A stretch of DNA of 5,286 nt from Candidatus Bathyarchaeota archaeon (GCA_029881555.1 JAOUMI010000053.1:1-5286), one strand, 5' to 3'. Numbered from the stretch's first letter, positions 1 through 5,286 are shown. Made by a program: numbers and translations. The notes: generated from the letters alone by a model not told the origin.

Positions 1-92
1 ACCTTCTTGTCGACGTAGAGTTCACGGAGAAATACTCCGAGGCGATCTACATTCCGGGTAAAAAGGAGTTTTTCCCAAGTTACAGTCCCTAG
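1..92 (+). CDS. Possible 3' end of a convergent gene (partial, unidentified)
   Basis: An open frame enters from the left edge (first full codon at 3) and stops at TAG 90-92, giving 29 visible residues ending in KKEFFPSYSP. The composition is rich in E, K, Y and F and reads like an ordinary archaeal C-terminus, and the codons resemble those of the neighbours. The gene would converge on cdhE with a 71-base gap. The main doubt is that the exact codon-aligned complement is also open: from TTG at 99-101 leftwards it reads LNTLGTVTWEKLL onwards to the edge. That minus-strand reading has no convincing ribosome binding site and lies beyond a T-rich tract that should end the cdh transcript, so I favour the plus strand. 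No family is recognised. Confidence 0.4.
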   Translation, partial: LLVDVEFTEKYSEAIYIPGKKEFFPSYSP

Positions 93-120
93 CGTGTTCA
101 AAAATCACGCATCTTATGCC

Positions 121-140
121 AAAAAAGTCAAGGAAAACCT
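121..140 (-). terminator. T-rich tract after cdhE, probable transcription terminator
   Basis: On the minus strand the bases just downstream of the cdhE stop read AGGTTTTCCTTGACTTTTTT, with a T4 run and a T6 run about 27-43 bases after the stop codon. Archaeal RNA polymerases stop at oligo-T tracts without needing a strong hairpin, and none is evident here. The position after the last cdh gene, and before what may be a convergent gene, fits an operon end. Confidence 0.45.
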
Positions 141-163
141 CAAGTCTTTCGAATCTCTTCGCG

Positions 164-1597
164 TTACTCCTCCTTCGGAGGCCACTTCTCGCTCAGGAAT
201 TTCGGTATTCCAGATGAATCTCTTGGACCCACCAGAACGCGCCACCCACTTAGGTCCTCTATCTCCCCGCTTAACCTAGCGGCCATACCAGGAATAATCA
301 GGTGCCTGTGCTTAACTTTCTGCTCTATCTCTGACTCTTTAATCGCATCTGCGGTCTTTTCCGCCGTCAGATACCTTCCGGCTACAGCGCTTTCAACGCT
401 GATCCCCTCGGTGTCGACTACGAGTAAGTAGCAGTTGAGTTTAGCCGACTTGATATCGGATTCGACTGTGAAGTATGTTAGAGCGTAGTTGGTTGTGAGC
501 AGCAACGGAGAATTCTCATCTGGCTCTCCAAAGATTCTCAGTCCAGATTCAACTGCAACCGGCTTCCTCGGATCCGTGTATATGTTAAATCTCCATATAA
601 CAGTCGGTAGTTGAACCCACCCATCGAGGCTATGCATTATTAGTATGTCTGCGTATCTGGACATTAACATGGAGGCAACGTAGGCTTCCTTCCACGCAAG
701 CATATCCTTTGGAGCTTCCTCGCCGATCCAAGCAGTGATGGGTGTCCCTATGATGGGGAAGCTAAGCAGCTTATCTCCCTTTCTGCATGCGTTTCTCCTC
801 ACCATGGTGAAGTTGTTGATGGTATCCGATAAGCCTTCGTCAGCGAAGGTCCCCGGGTCAAGCACCAAGTCCTCAACTCCGTACTCGATCATGGTCTTCG
901 CTAAGGACTTCAGAAGCTTAAGGTTGTTCGGAGCAAAGACGGTTAATGGGCAGTTGTACATCAGTGCCAGCTCAGCCATGTCTCTCCAATTGTTCTTCGT
1001 CGCCGCGTAGATTAGGGGGTTCCTGTCCTTAATCGCGACTAAACCAGCTTCCATAACGTTGGGACTGAACGAGCATAAGATCAGTGGAAGCTCCGTGGCC
1101 TTAGCAACCTTCTCCACGGCTGACTTGAAGGTTGTTGGATCGTTCGACGTTGACCTGATGGCTACCATATCGAGGTTAACTTCCCTTCCGATATAGTTGT
1201 AAGAGAATCCCTCAGCTTTCCTCGCTTTGTCTAGAAGCTCATCTTCAGGCATCTCATCCGTTACTTCTATCGCTATGGGCGTCGGGTTGTGATAAGTAAA
1301 CTCGTGGCGGTACATGACAAGTTTGCCACCAACCTTGGCTGCATGGTTGCCTGTGCCGATGATGATTTCCTTGACTGCTGGCGCCAGCATTTCTCGGAGT
1401 TTCCCGTACGCCTCTTCGTGTTCCTTTTCCAGAATCGGAGGGCACTGTTCTACGGAAATCTCTCGGTTAACAACTTTGGCGGCGAAGGCCATGCAGTTGG
1501 CTTCTCCGCACTCCTTGCAGTTGGTTCTGGGAAGCAACATGTACACGTCGATAGGGCTGAGTTCCTTTATGCCCTTCTTGATTTCCCTCTCAGTCAC
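164..1597 (-). CDS. cdhE: CODH/ACS corrinoid iron-sulfur protein, large (gamma) subunit
   Basis: CdhE (bacterial AcsC/CfsA) binds a corrinoid and one [4Fe-4S] cluster and, with CdhD, shuttles the methyl group between tetrahydro(methano)pterin and the A cluster of acetyl-CoA synthase in the cytoplasm. The 477-residue product is close to the usual length. Residues 27-52 carry CX2CX4CX16C (C27, C30, C35, C52) in the context TNCKECGEANCMAF, the cluster-binding signature of this family. A TIM-barrel-like body spans roughly 95-370. The end (about 395-470, with DTEGISVESAVAGRYL and a closing PRDSSGIPKFLSEKWP) matches the corrinoid-binding C-terminal domain. The start is GTG at 1597, supported by GGGAG nine bases upstream; the ATG at 1599 runs straight into TGA. 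It lies 13 bases after cdhD and is the last gene of the cluster, followed by a T-rich tract. Identification is firm; methyl carrier type (H4MPT or H4F) is not visible. Confidence 0.97.
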   Translation of the reverse strand: MTEREIKKGIKELSPIDVYMLLPRTNCKECGEANCMAFAAKVVNREISVEQCPPILEKEHEEAYGKLREMLAPAVKEIIIGTGNHAAKVGGKLVMYRHEFTYHNPTPIAIEVTDEMPEDELLDKARKAEGFSYNYIGREVNLDMVAIRSTSNDPTTFKSAVEKVAKATELPLILCSFSPNVMEAGLVAIKDRNPLIYAATKNNWRDMAELALMYNCPLTVFAPNNLKLLKSLAKTMIEYGVEDLVLDPGTFADEGLSDTINNFTMVRRNACRKGDKLLSFPIIGTPITAWIGEEAPKDMLAWKEAYVASMLMSRYADILIMHSLDGWVQLPTVIWRFNIYTDPRKPVAVESGLRIFGEPDENSPLLLTTNYALTYFTVESDIKSAKLNCYLLVVDTEGISVESAVAGRYLTAEKTADAIKESEIEQKVKHRHLIIPGMAARLSGEIEDLSGWRVLVGPRDSSGIPKFLSEKWPPKEE

Positions 1598-1606
1598 ATT
1601 TCACTA

Positions 1607-1611
1607 CTCCC
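1607..1611 (-). promoter_or_regulatory. Ribosome binding site for cdhE (GTG start)
   Basis: The minus strand reads TAGGGAGTAGTGAAATGTG. GGGAG shares its first G with the TAG stop of cdhD and lies nine bases before GTG at 1597. This supports the GTG, because the overlapping ATG one base upstream encodes only ATG-TGA. Termination on cdhD would leave ribosomes at this site, so coupling is likely. Confidence 0.7.
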
Positions 1612-2837
1612 TATATCTTCACAGTGACCCACTCAGCTATCTTCTCGGGCCTGGCCTTGCCTGCGCTCATCAATTGTTTGACGACCTCCTTCATAGTTCT
1701 AACAGCGGCTGGATGCATCATCATGAACAGATCTACCCCAGCTAGGAGCAGTACCAGCGCGGTGACGGTCTCCCATATGGGGCCTCTGAGTTCTCTCGGT
1801 TCCCACTCTGGCCCCATCTTCAACCAAGCCTCCCTTGCTGCCCAAGAGTTAGTGGTCCCGGATAAGACCGGGTGTTGAAGCTCTTGGTCTCCCATCAGCG
1901 CCGCGATTCTGGCGCGCTCGTGAATGGTAAAAGAGTACTCGAGTCCGTAGCCTAGGGCGGCCGTTGTTAGATCCATTAGTATCCTATCTTTGGGTAGGAA
2001 TTCATAGAGCCTCCTGTTCAGCTCCTTAGCTTGATTCAAATCTAAGGCTGTAAATGCAAGTGCTATATGTCCATCATTTTTAGCGACTTTGGCCACGTCA
2101 TCGAGGAGGCCTGCTTCAGCCATGTCGAGCGTGAGGGAGCTTAGCACAACTCTCTCGCCTTGGGCTACCTCGCTCACTTTCTTGAATACCGCGACATCCT
2201 TTTTTGGGTCTCCGCAACCTCCAACGATGAGCGGGACATCCACAGCTTGCAGTACTTCCTCTATGGTTTTTGAAGCATCTGCTGGGGATGTGTCCTTGAT
2301 AAGCGGGTCCGTGCTCACCAGATGAACTGTGACCATTTCAGCCCCAAACTTATCAACCGCAAGCTTGGCCCACGCAGCCGTGTCTTCCATGACATCTTGA
2401 ACATGCATTCTTATAGCCTTCGGGAGCGACACCTTCATGTCGAATACGTCTAAAGTGACCACTGGTGGGTGGGGAGGAGGTCTCTCAAACATATAGAATG
2501 CCGGCGAGGTTGCGCCTCCAATCATAAAAGTCTTTCTACGAGAACCGCCTTCGCCCTTGGTGGCTCCGAGCTTTACTTCTAAGACACTTCCAGGATACTC
2601 CTCGATTGGAGGAATGAAATCCTCTTCAACAATAGTTGTAGGTTTCACTTTCGGCGGAGGAGGCGCGACAACTTCTGGCGGAGGGGGCACCGCAACGGCT
2701 GGTGGCAGCCATATCTCTAAGTCTCCAATTTCAATGTCTACGTCCTCGAGTTCTACTTCTTGAAACTTCCTTACAAGTTCAAGGAGCTTTGGGCTAATTT
2801 TTATGGAAGCTTTCTTTTCTTCCTTCTTTTCGTTCAA
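1611..2837 (-). CDS. cdhD: CODH/ACS corrinoid iron-sulfur protein, small (delta) subunit
   Basis: CdhD (bacterial AcsD/CfsB) pairs with CdhE to form the heterodimeric corrinoid iron-sulfur protein that delivers methyl groups to acetyl-CoA synthase. The 408-residue product has an N-terminal segment (1-43) with the family-like ISPKLLELVRKF and an acidic stretch, a proline-rich linker (45-65, PPPPEVVAPPPP), then a TIM-barrel body from about 80. Family landmarks include EYPGSVLEVKLGAT (80-93), HLVSTDP (172-178), VPLIVGGCGDPKKD (201-214), MDLTTAALGYGLEYS (288-302), and RGPIWETVTAL with AGVDLFMMMHP towards the end. The start is TTG at 2837, nine bases after GGAGGAG; the next in-frame ATG (residue 105) would remove conserved sequence. 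The gene is in the same frame as cdhC, separated only by TAA and one codon. No CooC gene lies between cdhC and cdhD. Confidence 0.96.
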   Translation of the reverse strand: MNEKKEEKKASIKISPKLLELVRKFQEVELEDVDIEIGDLEIWLPPAVAVPPPPEVVAPPPPKVKPTTIVEEDFIPPIEEYPGSVLEVKLGATKGEGGSRRKTFMIGGATSPAFYMFERPPPHPPVVTLDVFDMKVSLPKAIRMHVQDVMEDTAAWAKLAVDKFGAEMVTVHLVSTDPLIKDTSPADASKTIEEVLQAVDVPLIVGGCGDPKKDVAVFKKVSEVAQGERVVLSSLTLDMAEAGLLDDVAKVAKNDGHIALAFTALDLNQAKELNRRLYEFLPKDRILMDLTTAALGYGLEYSFTIHERARIAALMGDQELQHPVLSGTTNSWAAREAWLKMGPEWEPRELRGPIWETVTALVLLLAGVDLFMMMHPAAVRTMKEVVKQLMSAGKARPEKIAEWVTVKI

Positions 2838-2840
2838 TTG

Positions 2841-4238
2841 TTATTTCTCCTCCTCAGCGGCTCTAATGATTACTTTCTTCGCATGGATTTTCGCATCCTT
2901 TAGGATTATTTTAAAGCCTCCGACGGAAACTGGCATTGTAGCAACCGTGGCCACCGAAACTGGCGTAGGCATCGGAGCCTCTTTCCTCTTCATCTCAGGT
3001 ACCGCCTCGGCGGGTATTGCCTTCCACCGCTCGACTACCGGATGCTCCTTTTCTTCAAGGAACACCTTTAGTTCGTCAACTGTTTTCACATCGTTTTCTG
3101 TAGCTATCTTGTCAACCACTTCCTCGGGTATGAAATCTTTGACGCGTTCTTTAATGGTTGAAGGCATCCACACAACGCGGCTCCACCCATCATCAACCTG
3201 GAGGAACTTAGGTGACCTCATGTACTCTATAGAGACGCCGTGGAAGCCATCCACCTGCCTCCCTCCAGCGGTGGAATCTGCCATGGTGGAGAAAGGTAAA
3301 CCGTTTACGGTCGTTCCATCGAAAGCCCGGTGAACTATTCCAAGACCATCCACCTCAGGTATGTAGAAAGCTATGCCCTCGAAGCAACCGCAGGAGGTGT
3401 GGGGATAATCGAAAGCAGTGTACAACCACACTTGGGTTACTTCTCCCAACGTTTTCTCTTTAAGAACTGCGTTGGCCCCCGTGTATTCGCCCTTGAACGG
3501 GTCGATACATTCACCTTTATCGATGCTGAAAATTGGTCCCTTAGGGTCTACTCGTGCCGAGGCTCGACCGTCGAACCAGCTGATGGCTCCGCAGTTAGCG
3601 TACCTTTGGGGCGTGATCACACAACAGTGGGTGGGAGCGAAGGACTGACACAGCGTGCAGCCATAGAATGCATCCGCCTCCTCGTCCTTCATTCCTCGAG
3701 CTTTGGCGTCGCGAGCTTCGTAGATCTCCATTGTTTCTTTCCACATTTCCCGAACCTTTTCGGGGTCAGTTATAAACGTGATCTGAATTTTCTCGATGAA
3801 CGGCAGTTCGCTTTTGAACAGCCTAAGCAAGACCTTTCCGATTATGTCGAAGGAGTTTAAGCCTTTTTGAAAAGATTTCTTGTTTAGTCGTAGCCAAATG
3901 TCGTAGCGCTGGTTTAGGTGCATGAAACCCTCGATGTAATTGGAGTATTCGTGGATGCGTCGTTCGATGACGCCTTCAAGGTCCTCTTCAACATCTTTGC
4001 CAGCAACTTCGACGTATATACCGAGTGGATGGGTGCTTCCCTCTTCCATGTCCTTGATGTCCGGTCCGATCACTATGATTTTTTCGTCCTCAATCTCGTC
4101 TAAGCCTTTGGCCTTCACCAGCTCAAACTTGTGTTCTTGTTTAGGACCGCCTAACTCCACGTACATGTCATTTCTCCGAACACGCTCTCCCTCATAGATC
4201 ACTCCAACGTCTACTGGAATATCCTCAAACATCGACAT
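2841..4238 (-). CDS. cdhC: Acetyl-CoA synthase (CODH/ACS beta subunit), archaeal form
   Basis: CdhC makes or cleaves acetyl-CoA from CO, a corrinoid-bound methyl group and CoA at the Ni-Ni-[4Fe-4S] A cluster. The 465-residue product has the archaeal architecture: it starts directly at the equivalent of the middle domain (MFEDIPVDVG at 3-12, MYVELGGPK at 25-33), without the N-terminal CODH-docking region of about 300 residues found in bacterial AcsB. The A-cluster ligands are all visible: C194, C197, C206 and C216 for the cubane and C283-G284-C285 for the distal nickel. The spacings (3, 9, 10 and 67) equal those of Moorella AcsB C506, C509, C518, C528 and C595. F200 sits where Moorella has F512. 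Residues 410-440 form an Ala/Pro/Val linker before a short basic C-terminal segment (441-460). ATG at 4238 follows AGGAG by nine bases; a second ATG lies six bases in but is worse spaced. The start overlaps the preceding small gene. Confidence 0.98.
   Translation of the reverse strand: MSMFEDIPVDVGVIYEGERVRRNDMYVELGGPKQEHKFELVKAKGLDEIEDEKIIVIGPDIKDMEEGSTHPLGIYVEVAGKDVEEDLEGVIERRIHEYSNYIEGFMHLNQRYDIWLRLNKKSFQKGLNSFDIIGKVLLRLFKSELPFIEKIQITFITDPEKVREMWKETMEIYEARDAKARGMKDEEADAFYGCTLCQSFAPTHCCVITPQRYANCGAISWFDGRASARVDPKGPIFSIDKGECIDPFKGEYTGANAVLKEKTLGEVTQVWLYTAFDYPHTSCGCFEGIAFYIPEVDGLGIVHRAFDGTTVNGLPFSTMADSTAGGRQVDGFHGVSIEYMRSPKFLQVDDGWSRVVWMPSTIKERVKDFIPEEVVDKIATENDVKTVDELKVFLEEKEHPVVERWKAIPAEAVPEMKRKEAPMPTPVSVATVATMPVSVGGFKIILKDAKIHAKKVIIRAAEEEK
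2847..2853 (-). promoter_or_regulatory. Ribosome binding site for cdhD inside the end of cdhC
   Basis: The last codons of cdhC, GAG GAG GAG AAA TAA, form a strong Shine-Dalgarno sequence GGAGGAG nine bases before TTG at 2837. The same bases encode the Glu-Glu-Glu tail of CdhC. This decides in favour of the rare TTG start and implies translational coupling of cdhC and cdhD. Confidence 0.8.
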
Positions 4239-4359
4239 TTTGATTCTCTCCTAACTTGTTTAAGAAGGTTTTAAGGCTTTCACTCCATTCCTTGTGTGGA
4301 GCGTTTAGAAACGCCCAAGTTGTTATGGTTCCTCCAACAACCCTACTTTTCTTCCTCAT
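4225..4359 (-). CDS. Small 44-residue protein of unknown function, overlapping cdhC
   Basis: A short frame fills the gap between the ferredoxin gene and cdhC. It starts at ATG 4359, 11 bases after the ferredoxin stop, and is preceded by GTGAGGAG seven bases upstream, among the best ribosome binding sites in the window. It ends at TGA 4227-4225, inside cdhC, so its last 14 bases overlap the cdhC start (ATGTCGATGTTTGA). The product begins MRKKSRVVGGTITTWAF, has two tryptophans (15 and 25), no cysteine, and a segment at about 22-38 (HKEWSESLKTFLNKLGE) that could be an amphipathic helix. The hydrophobic stretch at 7-18 is too short for a membrane helix, and there is no signal peptide. No family is recognised. 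It may be a small accessory protein of ACS or of the electron module, or a short leader that couples translation into cdhC. Reality of translation is likely but unproven. Confidence 0.6.
   Translation of the reverse strand: MRKKSRVVGGTITTWAFLNAPHKEWSESLKTFLNKLGENQNVDV
4246..4252 (-). promoter_or_regulatory. Ribosome binding site for cdhC
   Basis: AGGAGAG on the minus strand lies inside the 44-codon small gene; nine bases separate AGGAG from ATG at 4238. It favours that ATG over the second in-frame ATG two codons later, which would be 15 bases away. Ribosomes translating the small gene would pass over this site, which permits coupling. Confidence 0.7.
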
Positions 4360-4366
4360 TGAAAAT

Positions 4367-4372
4367 CTCCTC
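4367..4372 (-). promoter_or_regulatory. Ribosome binding site for the small gene before cdhC
   Basis: GAGGAG on the minus strand spans the last bases of the ferredoxin stop codon and sits seven bases before ATG at 4359. It is too far (more than 120 bases) from the cdhC start to serve that gene, so it is the main evidence that the 44-codon frame is translated. Confidence 0.65.
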
Positions 4373-4637
4373 ACAATTCTTTTTCAATGGTGATAATTGC
4401 GACGTCTGGGCATACGGTTTGACAGAAGCTACAGAGTGCACATCTAGTTTCGTCTACTAATTTGGGTGGGTAGGCTCCCTTTTCGTTAGGTTCTTTAGAA
4501 ACCTCCAGCACATCTTTGGGGCAGAACTCTATGCAAAATCCGCATCCTCTGCAACGCTCCTTTATTATACGTATTTCAGCTCGACGGACCTTGGTTTTAT
4601 CCAAATCTAATGGTTCGCGCCATATTCTCAACGGCAT
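4371..4637 (-). CDS. Ferredoxin with two [4Fe-4S] clusters, KorD-like
   Basis: An 88-residue electron carrier with two complete cluster motifs: CRGCGFCIEFCP (C29, C32, C35, C39) and CALCSFCQTVCP (C66, C69, C72, C76). The layout, with KDVLEVS and a GAYPP segment between the motifs and PDVAI after the second, resembles the delta subunit (KorD/OorD) of 2-oxoacid:ferredoxin oxidoreductases more than a free clostridial ferredoxin. No alpha, beta or gamma subunits of such an enzyme are in the window. Its place between an HdrA-MvhD fusion and cdhC suggests that it passes electrons between the Hdr module and CODH. I prefer ATG at 4637, because AGGTGA, complementary to the 16S rRNA end, lies five bases upstream. 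A GTG at 4646, overlapping the previous stop as GTGA, would add three residues. Confidence 0.92.
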   Translation of the reverse strand: MPLRIWREPLDLDKTKVRRAEIRIIKERCRGCGFCIEFCPKDVLEVSKEPNEKGAYPPKLVDETRCALCSFCQTVCPDVAIITIEKEL

Positions 4638-4642
4638 GACAG

Positions 4643-4648
4643 TCACCT
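4643..4648 (-). promoter_or_regulatory. Ribosome binding site for the ferredoxin gene
   Basis: AGGTGA on the minus strand matches the 16S rRNA anti-Shine-Dalgarno region and contains the TGA stop of the upstream HdrA-MvhD gene. It lies five bases before ATG at 4637. It also contains the competing GTG start (4646), which would itself have only a weak AAGG upstream. Confidence 0.6.
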
Positions 4649-5286
4649 AGCCTTTTTAAACAGCATTTTCGACTTTTCAATTTCTTCTTTACTCACCTTG
4701 TCCACGATACTCTGCATTTCCTTGATTTTAGAAGCAAACCTCTCACCTTCAGCCGCGCTTATCCACGCAAGCTGTAAGCGTTCTTTGTTGAGTTCCAACC
4801 GCTCTACCTTCTTCCATAGTTTTTCAACTCTTCTTTTGGTTTGGTAGTTGGCGTTTATGTAGTGACAGTCACCTATGTGACAGCCCGCAACCAAAACCGC
4901 AGCCACTCCCCTTGCAAAGGCTCTCTCCACAAATTTCGGGGCTACTCTGCCTGAACACATAGTTCGGATGATACGCACGCTGGTGGGATACTGCATTCTG
5001 CTTACCCCAGCAAAGTCGGCGCCAGCGTAAGAGCACCAGTTGCAACAAAACGCCACGATCTTCTTGTCAGCGTTTTGCTCGGTTGCGGCGTCGATCTGAG
5101 CATAAATCTGTTCGTCTGTGAAGTGCCGCATAGTTATCGCGTCAAATGGACACTCAGCGCCGCAGGTGCCGCATCCAGCGCACGCCGCCTCTATGACCTC
5201 AGTTTTTTTCAGCTCCTTATCTGCGGTGATGGCGTTGTATGGGCAGACTCTGGCGCATAGTCCGCAGACCTGGCAGTTTTCTGGGT
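4643..5286 (-). CDS. HdrA-MvhD fusion, C-terminal part (runs off right edge)
   Basis: The frame is open from the right edge to TGA at 4645-4643, giving 213 visible residues. The first 50 hold two [4Fe-4S] motifs, CQVCGLCARVCP (C4, C7, C10, C14) and CAGCGTCGAECP (C35, C38, C41, C45). These are followed by MRHFTDEQIYAQID, typical of the end of HdrA, the FAD-containing electron-bifurcating subunit of heterodisulfide reductase complexes. An MvhD/FlpD-type [2Fe-2S] domain follows without a break: FCCNWCSYAGAD (C80, C81, C84), RTMCSGRV (C110), AGCHIGDCHY (C135, C140). MvhD links a hydrogenase or other donor to HdrA. The tail from about 145 is charged and probably helical. ATG at 5131 could be mistaken for the start of a separate mvhD, but the ferredoxin motifs continue in frame above it. 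HdrA-MvhD fusions are known in other archaea and anaerobes. The FAD-binding region is outside the window. It is cotranscribed with the ferredoxin and cdh genes. Confidence 0.88.
   Translation of the reverse strand, partial: PENCQVCGLCARVCPYNAITADKELKKTEVIEAACAGCGTCGAECPFDAITMRHFTDEQIYAQIDAATEQNADKKIVAFCCNWCSYAGADFAGVSRMQYPTSVRIIRTMCSGRVAPKFVERAFARGVAAVLVAGCHIGDCHYINANYQTKRRVEKLWKKVERLELNKERLQLAWISAAEGERFASKIKEMQSIVDKVSKEEIEKSKMLFKKAR

Noticed and set aside
92..110. Inverted repeat GCGTG/CACGC with a nine-base loop beyond the cdhE end
   Set aside because: A five-base stem is expected by chance; it is not followed by a T run on either strand, so it is not called a terminator.
1289..1745. Plus-strand open frames opposite the cdhE start and cdhD end
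   Set aside because: They overlap firmly identified genes in antisense, overlap each other, and have no recognisable protein features.
2645..2705. G/C-rich low-complexity stretch with repeated GGCGGAGG-like units
   Set aside because: It is the coding sequence of the proline-rich linker of CdhD, not a separate repeat or CRISPR element.
2926..2964. Direct repeat of GAAACTGGC at a 30-base interval
   Set aside because: It encodes the repeated PVSV in the low-complexity linker of CdhC and is explained by that coding sequence.
2803..3860. Two long plus-strand open frames of 176 codons each (2803-3333 and 3330-3860) opposite cdhC
   Set aside because: They are antisense to a certain cdhC, show no domain or motif, and their composition (Ser/Thr/Phe-rich) is what the complement of its codons gives.
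4374..4646. GTG at 4646 as the ferredoxin start with a GTGA overlap
   Set aside because: Possible, but the AGGTGA site fits ATG at 4637 better; the difference is only three residues.
4643..5131. A free-standing 162-residue MvhD starting at ATG 5131
   Set aside because: The frame stays open upstream to the window edge and encodes two complete [4Fe-4S] motifs and the HdrA end region, so the ATG is internal to a fusion.

Overview
The window lies inside one tightly packed minus-strand operon that encodes the acetyl-CoA-forming half of an archaeal-type CO dehydrogenase/acetyl-CoA synthase (CODH/ACS, the carbonyl branch of the Wood-Ljungdahl pathway), preceded by an electron-transfer module. The ACS subunit is the short archaeal CdhC form, without the long N-terminal CODH-docking region of bacterial AcsB. 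With CdhD- and CdhE-type corrinoid protein subunits, GTG and TTG starts and strong Shine-Dalgarno sites, this points to an anaerobic archaeon. A methanogen, or a non-methanogenic acetogen-like lineage such as Bathyarchaeia, would fit; the exact lineage cannot be read from this window.

Layout in transcription order, right to left. (1) The 3' end of an HdrA-MvhD fusion (4643-5286) runs off the right edge. The visible part has the last two [4Fe-4S] motifs of HdrA followed in frame by an MvhD/FlpD-type [2Fe-2S] domain. (2) A KorD-like ferredoxin with two [4Fe-4S] motifs (4371-4637). (3) A 44-codon small gene with a strong ribosome binding site (4225-4359), whose stop overlaps the start of cdhC. 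(4) cdhC, acetyl-CoA synthase with a complete A-cluster ligand set (2841-4238). (5) cdhD, small subunit of the corrinoid iron-sulfur protein, TTG start (1611-2837). (6) cdhE, large corrinoid iron-sulfur subunit, GTG start (164-1597). Spacers are 3-13 bases or overlaps, so translational coupling is likely throughout. A T-rich tract just after cdhE probably ends the transcript, and the leftmost 92 bases probably hold the tail of a convergent plus-strand gene.

Inferred function: CdhD/CdhE carry a methyl group from tetrahydro(methano)pterin on a corrinoid to the Ni-Ni-[4Fe-4S] A cluster of CdhC, where it joins CO and CoA to give acetyl-CoA (or the reverse). The CO-handling subunits (CdhA/CdhB) and a CooC-type maturation factor are not in the window. 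The HdrA-MvhD fusion and the ferredoxin are placed to exchange electrons with CODH, probably through ferredoxin and flavin-based bifurcation. The least explained element is the 44-residue product directly before cdhC.
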